A stretch of DNA of 37,026 nucleotides from NCBI GenBank assembly GCA_014382295.1, contig JACNJZ010000171.1:1-37026 (forward strand). Direction: 5' to 3'. The notes beneath the pieces are model-generated. The model made no database searches. It was not told the DNA's origin and saw nothing but the letters and a program-made list of their open reading frames with translations. The position numbers were made by a program, and so were the translations under genes. This DNA is from Candidatus Desulfobia pelagia. Lineage in GTDB: Bacteria; Desulfobacterota; Desulfobulbia; Desulfobulbales; SURF-16. Below are positions 7,921 through 16,440 of this stretch, piece after piece; the first letter of the stretch is position 1, and the number at the start of each line of letters is the position of its first letter.

Positions 7921-8985
7921 ATGCGGCAGTATTTCCCTTTATGTATTTTTCTTGCCCTGGTGGTCCTGATACAGCTTGTCACCCAGATAACAGAAACCGC
8001 CTTTTACTTGACGCAGCTAACCATGAGCGCTTATTACTCCCTGCTCATTATCGGCCTGTGCACCATCATGGGGTACGCCGGCCAGATCTCTCTTGGCCAT
8101 GCCGGTTTTTTCGCCATCGGAGGTTATCTTTCAGCCGGCCTCACCACCCATAACCTTCAGCCTTTTGCCGACACCGGAATAACTTCCCTGCTCGACAAGG
8201 CCGGGTTGCTGGTTTCCAGTAAGGATCTGTACGGCGACACCCTGCTTACCGTACATCCATGGATTGCCTGCATTGTCGCAATCTCCACAGCTGTCATTAT
8301 CGCCCTTGTTCTGGGCGGACCAGTTCTTAAACTTAAAGGGCATTACCTGGCAATGGCCACTCTTGGATTTGGCATCATCATCTTCCGCATTGCCATGGCA
8401 ACCCCATATTTCGGTGAGGCAGACGGCCTATCAGGTGTTCCCTCTTTTACACTCCTGCCCGGGATCACGGTAAGCGGTGATTTCGGAGCACGCATCATCA
8501 ACTATTACATTGCCTGGGGCACGGTACTCATCGGCATGCTCCTCCTGATCAATCTCGTCAATTCCCGAATGGGCCGTGCTCTCAGCGCCCTCCATGGCTC
8601 CGAGGAAGCAGCCCAGGCAATGGGCGTTAATACTGCACGGGCCAAACTGCTGACCTTTGTCCTAAGCGCAGCATACGCCGCCCTTGCCGGTGTTCTTCTG
8701 ACACACTACAACGGTAGCATCGGCCCCGGCGAGGCTGGTGTCATGAAATCAGTACGATATGTAGCCATCGTTGCCATCGGCGGCATGGCCCATCTCTGGG
8801 GAGCACTTATCATTGGTACTCTCCTGAACTTCATGTCCATGCGCGGTCTTTTCGGGTCCTATGATGATGCTGTTTTCGGCATTATTCTTATTCTTATTAT
8901 GCTCTTTGCGCCCCAAGGATTATTACGCCTTCATATTTGGAAGCATATTCAAAAGATAAAACCCAAAAAACATGGCACTGCTTGA
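7921..8985 (+). CDS. livM: Branched-chain amino acid ABC transporter permease LivM
   Basis: Second permease subunit, 354 residues, multi-spanning. Motifs typical of LivM are seen: GYAGQISLGHAGFFAIGGY near residues 57-75, then LKGHYLAMATLGFG, SAAYAALAGVLL and the late VAIGGMAHLWGALIG-type helix. The start lies two bases after the livH stop, with AAGGAG inside the end of livH. The final 14 bases overlap the livG start, so production of permease and ATPase is coupled. It forms the heteromeric pore with LivH. Confidence 0.92.
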   Translation: MRQYFPLCIFLALVVLIQLVTQITETAFYLTQLTMSAYYSLLIIGLCTIMGYAGQISLGHAGFFAIGGYLSAGLTTHNLQPFADTGITSLLDKAGLLVSSKDLYGDTLLTVHPWIACIVAISTAVIIALVLGGPVLKLKGHYLAMATLGFGIIIFRIAMATPYFGEADGLSGVPSFTLLPGITVSGDFGARIINYYIAWGTVLIGMLLLINLVNSRMGRALSALHGSEEAAQAMGVNTARAKLLTFVLSAAYAALAGVLLTHYNGSIGPGEAGVMKSVRYVAIVAIGGMAHLWGALIIGTLLNFMSMRGLFGSYDDAVFGIILILIMLFAPQGLLRLHIWKHIQKIKPKKHGTA

Positions 8986-9736
8986 AGTACACAATATAAA
9001 CAAACGCTTTGGCGGCCTTCATGCTGTCAATGATGTCAGCTTTTCTGTTTCAGAAAACACTATTAAAGCTGTGATAGGCCCCAATGGTGCTGGAAAAACG
9101 ACGCTTTTCAACCTCATCTCCCGCAATATTGAGGCAAATGACGGCAAGGTTTTTTTTCAAAATAAACCTATCCATTCGCTACAACCTTATGAAATTGCCC
9201 AGCGCGGTATCAGCCGAACCTTTCAGAATATTAAACTTTTCCACGGCATGTCAGCCTTGGAAAACGTCATGGTTGGCTGCCACCCCAAAAGCAGGGCAGG
9301 TTTCCTCGCCGGAATCCTGAGACTTCCTTCATCATTGAGCGAGGAAAAAATGATTCGCGAGCGGGCCTATGAATTTCTTGATCTCCTCGGCATCGCAGAT
9401 CTGGCTCATCTGGAAGCCACGAGCCTGGCTTTTGGGCAACAGAGAGCCGTGGAATTTGCCCGCGCCCTTGCTTCAGAACCCTCTCTGCTCCTTCTCGATG
9501 AACCGGCAGCCGGTCTCAACATTTATGAAACAGCAAAAGTTGCCAAACTCATCACTAAAATACAACAAAGAGGTATAACTATCCTGCTCGTTGAACATGA
9601 CATGTCTCTTGTCATGGACATCTCCGATGAGATTGTCGTCCTGAGCTTTGGCAAGAAGATTGCGGAAGACCACCCGGCAGCCATCCAGCAAAATAAAGAA
9701 GTTATACAGATATACCTGGGGGAAGATGATGCTTAA
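8972..9736 (+). CDS. livG: Branched-chain amino acid ABC transporter ATP-binding protein LivG
   Basis: Cytoplasmic ATPase of the HAAT transporter, 254 residues. Walker A GPNGAGKTT (36-44), the signature segment SLAFGQQ (151-157, in place of the common LSYGQQR) and Walker B LLLLDEPAA (172-180) followed by a switch-histidine region LLVEHDM are all present. The GRTFQNIKLF-like SRTFQNIKLF at 81-90 is a LivG hallmark. It starts inside the 3' end of livM and overlaps the livF start at its own 3' end. It works as a heterodimer with LivF. Confidence 0.93.
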   Translation: MALLEVHNINKRFGGLHAVNDVSFSVSENTIKAVIGPNGAGKTTLFNLISRNIEANDGKVFFQNKPIHSLQPYEIAQRGISRTFQNIKLFHGMSALENVMVGCHPKSRAGFLAGILRLPSSLSEEKMIRERAYEFLDLLGIADLAHLEATSLAFGQQRAVEFARALASEPSLLLLDEPAAGLNIYETAKVAKLITKIQQRGITILLVEHDMSLVMDISDEIVVLSFGKKIAEDHPAAIQQNKEVIQIYLGEDDA

Positions 9737-10472
9737 AATTAAAAACCTGGAGGCAGGATATGGAAAACTCAGGGTTTTAAAACGCATCTCCATGCATATT
9801 GATACTGGCGAAATTGTAACAATCATTGGTGCAAACGGAGCTGGGAAAACAACCCTGTTGTACACCATAGCAGGAATGATAAAGGCTACCGCCGGTGAAA
9901 TTTCTTTATACAATCAGAATATCATCCGCACCAATCCTGAAAGTATAGTTGCAGCTGGCTGCTCTCTCGTCCCAGAAGGCCGCCAGATGTTTTCCACCCT
10001 GAGTGTTAAGGAGAACCTTGTCCTGGGCGGCTATGTTCAGAGAAAACAAAAAGTAGATCAGAAAGAAGAACTTCAAAAAATTTATGATATTTTCCCTGTC
10101 CTCAAGGAAAGAGAAGATCAACTCGCAGGCACCCTTTCTGGTGGAGAACAACAGATGCTTGCAATGGGACGAGCTTTAATGGCGCACCCGAAACTTATCA
10201 TGATGGATGAACCGTCGACAGGACTTGCGCCGCTTATCGTCAAAGATATCTTTGCAATCATCAACAGATTAAGAGACGCAGGAAATACGGTGTTACTTGT
10301 TGAACAAAATGCCAAAGCCGCTCTTGCAATTGCAGATCGCGGTTACGTTCTCGAAACAGGGAAAATAATTCTCCAGGGACCGGCAGAGGATCTCCTCAAC
10401 AATCAAGATGTACAACGTGCGTATCTGGGTCGTGATGTAAGTACTGAAGGTGCACAGTGTGAATTGGATTAA
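9729..10472 (+). CDS. livF: Branched-chain amino acid ABC transporter ATP-binding protein LivF
   Basis: Second ATPase subunit, 247 residues. Walker A GANGAGKTT (34-42), VPEGRQMFSTLSVKENL (81-97, diagnostic of LivF), ABC signature LSGGEQQ (136-142) and Walker B LIMMDEPSTG (156-165) are intact. There are two adjacent in-frame ATGs, 9726 and 9729; the second is preferred because GGGGGAAG then has a better spacing. It overlaps the livG stop by eight bases. It completes a full LivKHMGF importer. Confidence 0.93.
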   Translation: MLKIKNLEAGYGKLRVLKRISMHIDTGEIVTIIGANGAGKTTLLYTIAGMIKATAGEISLYNQNIIRTNPESIVAAGCSLVPEGRQMFSTLSVKENLVLGGYVQRKQKVDQKEELQKIYDIFPVLKEREDQLAGTLSGGEQQMLAMGRALMAHPKLIMMDEPSTGLAPLIVKDIFAIINRLRDAGNTVLLVEQNAKAALAIADRGYVLETGKIILQGPAEDLLNNQDVQRAYLGRDVSTEGAQCELD

Positions 10473-10531
10473 TTCCATTAAATTTACTTGAAAGACTCTT
10501 TTTCATCATGCAGAAAAACAGATTGGACTTC

Positions 10532-10604
10532 TTTCAGATTGCAGATGGCGGAAAACCATCAGATGCTCATATTCTGAAATCTGCAATCCGAAATCTACAA
10601 TCAA
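10532..10604. repeat. Intergenic inverted/direct repeat between livF and the second paaK
   Basis: TTTCAGATTGCAGAT (10532-10546) is matched in inverted orientation by ATCTGCAATCCGAAA (10579-10593), 14 of 15 bases complementary, with a 32-base spacer. The right arm continues as a near-direct repeat, GAAATCTGCAATC then GAAATCTACAATC. The arrangement looks like a small palindromic intergenic repeat rather than a terminator, since no T-run follows. It fills most of the 169-bp gap before the second paaK. Confidence 0.6.
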
Positions 10605-10641
10605 ATTTAATGCTTTCTATAACAGAGTGGAGGCGATGACA

Positions 10642-11940
10642 ATGTATTGGGAAAAAGACAAAGAATGTATGGCCAGAGAAGACCTGGAACAACTCCAGCT
10701 CGAGAGACTTCAATCTACACTTTACCGTGTCGCAACCCACGTCCCATTTTATAGGAAAAAATTCAAGGAGCTCAATATTGACCCTGACGGATTTGGATTT
10801 CTTTCTGAATTAAAAACCCTTCCTTTTACCACCAAACAGGACCTGCGGAACAACTATCCATACGGCCTTTTTGCCGTACCTTTACGCGATGTTGTCAGGG
10901 TGCATGCTTCATCAGGAACGACCGGGCAGGCTACTGTTGTCGGCTATACACAAAATGACATAAAAACCTGGTCAAATCTTGTGGCAAGAGTGCTTACTGC
11001 AACAGGCGTCGGCAAGGATGATGTGGTACAGATTGCCTTCGGATATGGACTTTTCACGGGTGGTTTTGGTCTTCACTACGGATCGGAATGTATAGGAGCT
11101 TCAGTTATTCCTATTTCCAGCGGAAATACCAAGAGGCAGATCCAGATCATGCAGGATTTCAAAACGACAACGCTTATCTGCACTCCAAGCTACGCACTGC
11201 TCATGGCTGACATGATGATTGAAAATGATATTAATATCAACGCCCTGTCACTACGCTACGGCCTTTTCGGAGGAGAGCCGTGGTCCGAGCAAATGAGAGA
11301 GGAAATTAAAAAGAAACTAAATATCATTGCCACTGACAATTATGGCCTGAGTGAAGTCATGGGCCCTGGCGTTGCAGGAGAATGCCAGGAATGCAACGGC
11401 CTTCATATTAATGAAGATCACTTTCTGTTTGAAGTTATTAGCCCTGAGAGTCTGGAGCCGGTCGGCCCAGGAGAAGTGGGTGAACTTGTTATCACAACCC
11501 TGACCAAGGAAGCTTTTCCGGTTATTCGTTACCGGACAAGAGATCTGGCCCATATTATTGACGAACCATGCCCTTGCGGCAGAACATTCAAACGGATGTC
11601 CCGTGTAATCGGCAGGACAGATGATATGCTGATTATACGGGGAGTGAATGTCTATCCAACCCAAATAGAAAGCGTACTCTTTGACATTAAAGGTACAGAA
11701 CCCCATTACCAGATTGTCGTTGAGCGGGAAGGTCATCTTGACAAGGCGACTGTGATGGTCGAAGTCGTTGAATCAATCTTCTTTGATCAGATGAAAAAAC
11801 AGCGCCAGCTTGTTGATCACATCAAAAAAAGACTTGCAACGGAACTGGGTATCAGTGTGGATGTTAAACTTGTAGAAGAAAAAAGCCTGGAACGATTTGA
11901 AGGAAAGGCAACACGGGTTATTGATAAAAGAAAATTGTAA
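10642..11940 (+). CDS. paaK: Phenylacetate-CoA ligase (second copy)
   Basis: A 432-residue paralogue of the ligase at 3914, colinear with it through almost the whole length: SSGTTGQA (90-97), YGLSE (234-238), [29 protein letters not shown] and EGKATRVID. The phosphate loop reads GQA instead of the usual GKP. The start ATG is chosen because GGAGG at 10629-10633 lies eight bases upstream and the protein then aligns with the first copy; a GTG at 10627 is in frame but lies before that site. It is separated from livF by a repeat-bearing gap and may have its own promoter. It probably activates a different arylacetate. Confidence 0.9.
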   Translation: MYWEKDKECMAREDLEQLQLERLQSTLYRVATHVPFYRKKFKELNIDPDGFGFLSELKTLPFTTKQDLRNNYPYGLFAVPLRDVVRVHASSGTTGQATVVGYTQNDIKTWSNLVARVLTATGVGKDDVVQIAFGYGLFTGGFGLHYGSECIGASVIPISSGNTKRQIQIMQDFKTTTLICTPSYALLMADMMIENDININALSLRYGLFGGEPWSEQMREEIKKKLNIIATDNYGLSEVMGPGVAGECQECNGLHINEDHFLFEVISPESLEPVGPGEVGELVITTLTKEAFPVIRYRTRDLAHIIDEPCPCGRTFKRMSRVIGRTDDMLIIRGVNVYPTQIESVLFDIKGTEPHYQIVVEREGHLDKATVMVEVVESIFFDQMKKQRQLVDHIKKRLATELGISVDVKLVEEKSLERFEGKATRVIDKRKL

Positions 11941-11960
11941 TCAAAAGAAAAAGACAAAAA

Positions 11961-11997
11961 AAAAAGCTCCGATCCAATCAGGACGGAGCTTTTTTTT
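11961..11997. terminator. Bidirectional intrinsic terminator between paaK and rplQ
   Basis: GCTCCG (11966-11971) pairs with CGGAGC (11984-11989), with an inner TCC/GGA pair, and the stem is flanked by A-run and T-run on both sides (A before 11966, T at 11990-11997). It lies 20 bases after the second paaK and 20 bases after rplQ, which converge here, so it can end transcription from both directions. Confidence 0.9.
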
Positions 11998-12017
11998 ATA
12001 TATACGAGCCAGATTAA

Positions 12018-12407
12018 CTAGGCATCACTGTCATCAGCGTCGGCATCTTCCTTGTAATTAACAAGTTCAAGAATGGCCATGGGTGCAGCATCACCAAGTC
12101 TGTTGCCGGTCTGAATGATACGTGTGTAGCCACCATTTCGGTCCATATACTGATCTTTCAGAGAATCAAAGAGTTTAGCAACAACATCTTTATCCTGCAT
12201 AAACGATAGAGCCAGTCTTCTGGCGTGGAGATCTCCACGTTTGGCAAGCGTCATCATTTTATCGGCATAACGACGAACTTCTTTAGCCTTTGGGGTGGTA
12301 GTAACAATACGCTCATGTAACATAAGAGATGTTACCATATTTCGTATCATTGCCTTGCGATGTGAAGAAGTGCGGCCAAGCCTTCTTCCTGCTTTTCTAT
12401 GCCTCAT
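12018..12407 (-). CDS. rplQ: 50S ribosomal protein L17
   Basis: L17 sits near the peptide exit tunnel of the large subunit. The 129-residue protein opens with [20 protein letters not shown], the conserved L17 N-terminus, and contains the [14 protein letters not shown] segment. The C-terminus ends in a short Asp/Glu/Ala-rich tail that is not part of the L17 core. It is the last gene of the alpha operon, 12 bases after rpoA, and is followed by the shared terminator. Confidence 0.97.
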   Translation of the reverse strand: MRHRKAGRRLGRTSSHRKAMIRNMVTSLMLHERIVTTTPKAKEVRRYADKMMTLAKRGDLHARRLALSFMQDKDVVAKLFDSLKDQYMDRNGGYTRIIQTGNRLGDAAPMAILELVNYKEDADADDSDA

Positions 12408-12419
12408 CGTTCAACCTCA

Positions 12420-13472
12420 TTATTGTTCATCTGAATCAGATGATGATTCAGGGGGGTTCCAATTGTCAAGCTTCATGCCAAGACTCAATTCCATCTCAGA
12501 AAGAAGCGCTTTGATTTCATTCAAAGACTTTCGACCAAAATTCTTAGTCTTCAACATTTCAGCTTCTGTCTTTTGAACAAGCTCACCAATGTGGTGTATG
12601 TTGGCATTGCGCAGACAATTTGCAGACCTTACCGAAAGTTCAAGGTCCTCAACACTTTTGTGAAGACCAGGGTTTGTTGGCTCAGTTTCAGCTTGTACTT
12701 CAACGGGGATGTCAGGTTCAACTTCATCCTCATTAAAATTAATAAAAACTGTCATCTGTTCTTTCAGAATCTTTGCCGCAAAAGCCAGTGCATCTTCAGG
12801 CCGAACACTGCCATCGGTAAATATTTCCATTGTCAGCTTGTCATAGTCAGTCTGTTGACCAACACGAGCCTGGCTCACAACCGATATTACCTTTTTAATT
12901 GGTGTGAAAATAGCATCAATCGGTATGACATCAACACTCTGCTCTTCTGTCTTGTTTTGTTCGGCAGGAGAATATCCTTTTCCCCATTGAACATTCAGTT
13001 CAGCAACAAACTGACCCTCGCCAGTAATAGTACAGATATGTTTATCAGGATTCATTATTTCCACATTATTACTGGAAACAATGTCACCGGCAGTTACAAC
13101 CCCGAGAGATGTTTTCTCAATACGGACAATTTGATCCACATCTGTATTTAATTTCAGCCGAACCTCTTTGAGGTTCAGAATGATTTCTGTAACATCTTCA
13201 AGAATTCCGGGAAGTGTAGAAAATTCATGCAATGCTCCATCAATTTTGACAGATGTAATTGCCGCACCCTGAATAGATGAAAGCAAAATCCTTCTGAGGC
13301 TGTTACCTATTGTAGTTGCAAAACCGCGTTCCAGAGGCTGGCATACAAATTTGCCGTAATTTTCTGTACGGCTGTCCTGATCGATTGTTACAGGATCGGG
13401 TGTGATCAGTTCTCGCCAGTTATAATAAAAGGGAACAGTCTCGTTTGTTAAAATTTCCTCGTTTGTCATCAT
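12420..13472 (-). CDS. rpoA: DNA-directed RNA polymerase subunit alpha
   Basis: Assembly platform of RNA polymerase and contact for upstream promoter elements and activators. The 350-residue protein has the N-terminal dimerisation domain ([17 protein letters not shown] near residue 50), a linker rich in Glu and Pro, and the alpha-CTD with the conserved [15 protein letters not shown] and GRKSLNEIK helices. Two adjacent ATGs exist (13472 and 13469). The C-terminus ends in an unusually Ser/Asp-rich tail. A 110-base gap with a hairpin separates it from rpsD. Confidence 0.97.
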   Translation of the reverse strand: MMTNEEILTNETVPFYYNWRELITPDPVTIDQDSRTENYGKFVCQPLERGFATTIGNSLRRILLSSIQGAAITSVKIDGALHEFSTLPGILEDVTEIILNLKEVRLKLNTDVDQIVRIEKTSLGVVTAGDIVSSNNVEIMNPDKHICTITGEGQFVAELNVQWGKGYSPAEQNKTEEQSVDVIPIDAIFTPIKKVISVVSQARVGQQTDYDKLTMEIFTDGSVRPEDALAFAAKILKEQMTVFINFNEDEVEPDIPVEVQAETEPTNPGLHKSVEDLELSVRSANCLRNANIHHIGELVQKTEAEMLKTKNFGRKSLNEIKALLSEMELSLGMKLDNWNPPESSSDSDEQ

Positions 13473-13526
13473 ATATCTCTTTTAGAGTTGCAAAAATGTG
13501 ACTGAAAACTAAGGTCGCATAAGTTA

Positions 13527-13559
13527 AAAGAGCCTGTATATAAACCTTACAGACTCTTT
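13527..13559 (-). other. RNA hairpin in the rpsD-rpoA gap
   Basis: On the minus strand AAAGAGTCTGTA (13559-13548) pairs with TACAGGCTCTTT (13538-13527): 12 continuous pairs counting one U-G wobble, with a nine-base loop, followed by a short T-run. The wobble closes only in the minus-strand RNA, the direction of transcription. It could be a partial terminator, an RNase processing site or a stability element that sets rpoA level relative to the S-protein genes. Confidence 0.6.
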
Positions 13560-13582
13560 AAAATTCCATATGTAAAATAAAA

Positions 13583-14212
13583 TTACTTGGAATACAATTC
13601 GACTATCAGCTGCTCCTGGATTGGCATTGTAATTTCCTGTCTGTCTGGCATGCTCTTGATCTTACCCTTGAAGTTGTCAGGGTCGAGTTCCAACCATGAA
13701 GGTACACCCCTACGGGCTACAGCTTCAAGGCTGTCAGCAATTGCCTCGATCTTTCTGCTTTTCTCTCGGATTGTTATCTCATCATTCACACTAACGAGGA
13801 ATGACGGGATATTAACCCTGCGCCCATTAACAAGGACATGATTATGTTTCACCATCTGACGCGCCTGACTACGAGAGTTGGCAAACCCAAGACGGAAAAT
13901 AGTATTATCAAGCCGACGTTCAAGAAGCATCAGGAGATTCTCTCCAGTGACGCCCTTGGCTCTGTCAGCCATTTTATAATATTTACGAAACTGCCCTTCG
14001 AGCATTGCATAAATACGACGGACTTTCTGCTTTTCACGAAGCTGAATTGAATAATCAGACTCTTTTCTCATGCGTGCCTGACCATGCTGTCCTGGGGGAA
14101 AGGACCGACGTTCAAAAGAACATTTGTCGGAGTAACATCTGTCCCCCTTCAAAAACAATTTTAATTTTTCTCTTCGGCACTGCCGACAGACAGCTCCTCT
14201 ATATCGTGCCAA
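13583..14212 (-). CDS. rpsD: 30S ribosomal protein S4 (zinc-binding form)
   Basis: Primary 16S rRNA-binding protein that nucleates 30S assembly, 209 residues. The N-terminus carries four cysteines (C9, C12, C26, C31), the zinc-binding C+ form, followed by the RSFPPGQHG segment and the S4 RNA-binding domain ([20 protein letters not shown]). The start is TTG with GGAGG six bases upstream (rc of 14219-14223), giving the family's MARY start. In many bacteria S4 is also an autoregulator of the alpha operon; no such leader was identified here. Confidence 0.97.
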   Translation of the reverse strand: MARYRGAVCRQCRREKLKLFLKGDRCYSDKCSFERRSFPPGQHGQARMRKESDYSIQLREKQKVRRIYAMLEGQFRKYYKMADRAKGVTGENLLMLLERRLDNTIFRLGFANSRSQARQMVKHNHVLVNGRRVNIPSFLVSVNDEITIREKSRKIEAIADSLEAVARRGVPSWLELDPDNFKGKIKSMPDRQEITMPIQEQLIVELYSK

Positions 14213-14287
14213 TTTAGACCTCCGTTAATCAGCTTGAATCAAATGTGTTTTACTGGAATATTTAGGTATTCCATAATATGCATAAGG

Positions 14288-14677
14288 TTATACACGTCGC
14301 CGTTTAGGCGGCTTGCATCCGTTATGAGGAACTGGTGTAACATCTTTAATGCGCGAAACTTGAAGACCAACAACCTGCAGACTTCTGAGTGCAGCATCCC
14401 TTCCTGGCCCTGGTCCTTTGACCATGACTTCAACTTTCCTCATGCCTTGCTCCTGAGCAGCTTTCGCGGCTTTCTCAACAGCATTCTGTGCAGCAAAAGG
14501 GGTACTTTTCCGAGAACCTTTAAACCCAAGCATACCGGCACTGCACCAGGATATAACGTTACCCTGCTTGTCTGCAAAAGTTACCAGCGTATTATTAAAT
14601 GTGGATTTAATATGAACAATACCCTCAGGTACGTTTTTCTTTTCTTTACGACGAATTCTTTTTTTCGGACTGGCCAT
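14288..14677 (-). CDS. rpsK: 30S ribosomal protein S11
   Basis: S11 lies on the 30S platform and contacts mRNA in the Shine-Dalgarno region. The 129-residue protein has the conserved [15 protein letters not shown] strand region, [12 protein letters not shown], and the C-terminal [16 protein letters not shown] tail. AGGAG lies six bases before the ATG. It is between rpsM and rpsD in the usual alpha-operon order. Confidence 0.97.
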   Translation of the reverse strand: MASPKKRIRRKEKKNVPEGIVHIKSTFNNTLVTFADKQGNVISWCSAGMLGFKGSRKSTPFAAQNAVEKAAKAAQEQGMRKVEVMVKGPGPGRDAALRSLQVVGLQVSRIKDVTPVPHNGCKPPKRRRV

Positions 14678-14707
14678 TGAGTTCTCCTGTATACGTCCGT
14701 TTAATAA

Positions 14708-15076
14708 TTACTTTTTACGAGCACCTGGTGAACGGCGAGGACCTTTTCGTGTTCTTGCATTTGTCTTGGTACGCTGACCACGACAGGGCAAGTTGCGACG
14801 ATGCCTTATTCCTCTGTAACAGCTAAGGTCCATAAGGCGCTTGATATCCATTGCAACTTCGCGCCTTCTGTCTCCTTCTACTGCATATTTCTCTTCTAAA
14901 ATTTTCCTTATACGAGTGACATGCACATCAGTGATATCATCACTGTTCATGGTGTACTCTATTTCAGCTTCATCTAGAATCTTTTTAGAAGTTGTCCGTC
15001 CAATACCATAAATATAGGTCAAGGCAATTTCGATATGTTTGTTTTTCGGCAAATCAACGCCTGCGATGCGAGCCAA
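14708..15076 (-). CDS. rpsM: 30S ribosomal protein S13
   Basis: S13 sits in the 30S head and bridges to the 50S subunit and tRNA. The 122 residues show [10 protein letters not shown] at the start, the helix-hairpin-helix region [13 protein letters not shown], and the basic C-terminal [15 protein letters not shown]. The start is TTG, fixed by AGGAGG six bases upstream and by the universally conserved N-terminus. It is the first S-protein gene after rpmJ, 30 bases away. Confidence 0.97.
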   Translation of the reverse strand: MARIAGVDLPKNKHIEIALTYIYGIGRTTSKKILDEAEIEYTMNSDDITDVHVTRIRKILEEKYAVEGDRRREVAMDIKRLMDLSCYRGIRHRRNLPCRGQRTKTNARTRKGPRRSPGARKK

Positions 15077-15106
15077 GATCTTCCTCCTGATTACCTGTTA
15101 TCCCGG

Positions 15107-15220
15107 CTAACCTTGCCGTTGTTTGTGTTTTTTTGTTTTACAATCTACCCTGACTACGCCTTTGCGTTTAAAGACACGGCAGTCACTGCATATCTTTTTC
15201 ACTGATGCCCGAACTTTCAT
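15107..15220 (-). CDS. rpmJ: 50S ribosomal protein L36 (zinc-binding form)
   Basis: A 37-residue protein reading [14 protein letters not shown]..., with the zinc ligands C11, C14, C27 and H32 of the C+ L36 type. L36 helps stabilise 23S rRNA near the GTPase-associated region. It is too short for typical gene-length cut-offs, but the conserved sequence and its position between infA and rpsM leave no doubt. The ATG is 22 bases after the infA stop. Confidence 0.97.
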   Translation of the reverse strand: MKVRASVKKICSDCRVFKRKGVVRVDCKTKKHKQRQG

Positions 15221-15242
15221 AATTACTGTCTCAGCTAGAGTT

Positions 15243-15476
15243 TTACTTCCTTTTTTGGACTTTCGACCTGAATGTAACTCTTCCTCGAGTCAAATCATAA
15301 GGTGAAAGTTCCACTGTTACCCTGTCACCTGGTAAAATTTTGATAAAGTGCATTCTCATTTTACCGGAAATATGAGCAAGAACCTTGTGTCCATTATCAA
15401 GTTCAACTCGGAACATGGCATTCGGTAACGGCTCTATTATTGTACCTTCAACTTCTATAGCCTCTTCTTTAGGCAT
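15243..15476 (-). CDS. infA: Translation initiation factor IF-1
   Basis: IF-1 binds the 30S A site during initiation. The 77 residues form one S1-like OB fold: [20 protein letters not shown], the HISGKMR loop, and [21 protein letters not shown]. It is a few residues longer than the common 72 because of an extended N-terminus (MPKEEA) and the tail VQKRK. A 189-base gap separates it from map upstream, more than usual in this cluster, so a separate promoter is possible, though none is clear. Confidence 0.97.
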   Translation of the reverse strand: MPKEEAIEVEGTIIEPLPNAMFRVELDNGHKVLAHISGKMRMHFIKILPGDRVTVELSPYDLTRGRVTFRSKVQKRK

Positions 15477-15665
15477 ATATATAAACCTTTTCTTTTGAGT
15501 ACCTCTGCAAGAACAACACCTGAATAGTTTTCATATCCAGTAAAGCCGTTCAATATACCCTAATATTTTTATTTTTCCTATTTTTTTTTCTCTTACTCGA
15601 AAAATAGATCTTTATTGCAGGTATACGCAATCAACTCCTGGGGGTTGATACAGTCTACAGTACCT

Positions 15666-16430
15666 TTAATCTTCGGTTCCACTACTCAGGACAAGAGGAC
15701 CGTTTTCAGTGACCGCTACCGAGTGTTCAAAATGGGCAGATGGTTTTTTATCCTGCGTAACGACTGTCCAGCCATCTTTCAATATACGTACATCGGCAGT
15801 ACCTGCATTCACCATAGGTTCTATTGCGAGTACCATACCGGGCATTAATTTTGGCGATCGTTCTTTCCTGACATAGTTTGGTATTTCAGGAGGTTCGTGG
15901 AGATTCTGACCAATGCCGTGCCCGACAAATTGCCTGACGACACTAAAACCGTTTTTTTCTACATATTCCTGAACTGCGGTAGATATATCGGTTACTTTGT
16001 TGCCACTTTGTACCTGCAGAATTGCTTTTTGAAGCGATTCCCGTGTTACAGCAATAAGTTTCTCCGTATCCTGATCTATCGTACCCACGGGGACGGTGAT
16101 GGCTGCATCACCATAATAACCTTTATATTTGACACCACAATCAATGCTGACAATGTCACCCTCTCTAAGTTTAACCTTTTTTGAGGGAATTCCGTGAACA
16201 ACCTGCTCGTTAATCGAAACACAAAGGCTACCAGGAAAACCCCTGTAACCCTTGAAAGCAGGAACTGCTTTTTGTTCACGTATAAATTTCTCTGCAAGTT
16301 TGTCTAACTGCAGTGTGCTGATACCTTGCACAATATTTTTTCTCACAAGGGCAAGCGCTTGAGCAACAATTTGATTTGCCTCCCGCATGATTTCAATTTC
16401 TTCGGGAGACTTAAGTAAAATTGCTGTCAT
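15666..16430 (-). CDS. map: Methionine aminopeptidase, type I
   Basis: Removes the initiator methionine from nascent proteins with small second residues. The 254-residue protein has all five metal ligands in place: D97, D108, H171, E204 and E235, and the HGIPSKK motif for substrate contact. It is the short type Ia form without an N-terminal zinc extension. It starts ten bases after secY and is followed by infA, the order seen in many bacteria. Confidence 0.97.
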   Translation of the reverse strand: MTAILLKSPEEIEIMREANQIVAQALALVRKNIVQGISTLQLDKLAEKFIREQKAVPAFKGYRGFPGSLCVSINEQVVHGIPSKKVKLREGDIVSIDCGVKYKGYYGDAAITVPVGTIDQDTEKLIAVTRESLQKAILQVQSGNKVTDISTAVQEYVEKNGFSVVRQFVGHGIGQNLHEPPEIPNYVRKERSPKLMPGMVLAIEPMVNAGTADVRILKDGWTVVTQDKKPSAHFEHSVAVTENGPLVLSSGTED

Positions 16431-16440
16431 TGCGAATGAA

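Noticed and set aside
15630-15649. Stem ATCAAC...GTTGAT in the map-infA gap
   Set aside because: On the transcribed strand one pair fails and no T-run follows closely, so it is not supported as a terminator or leader element.
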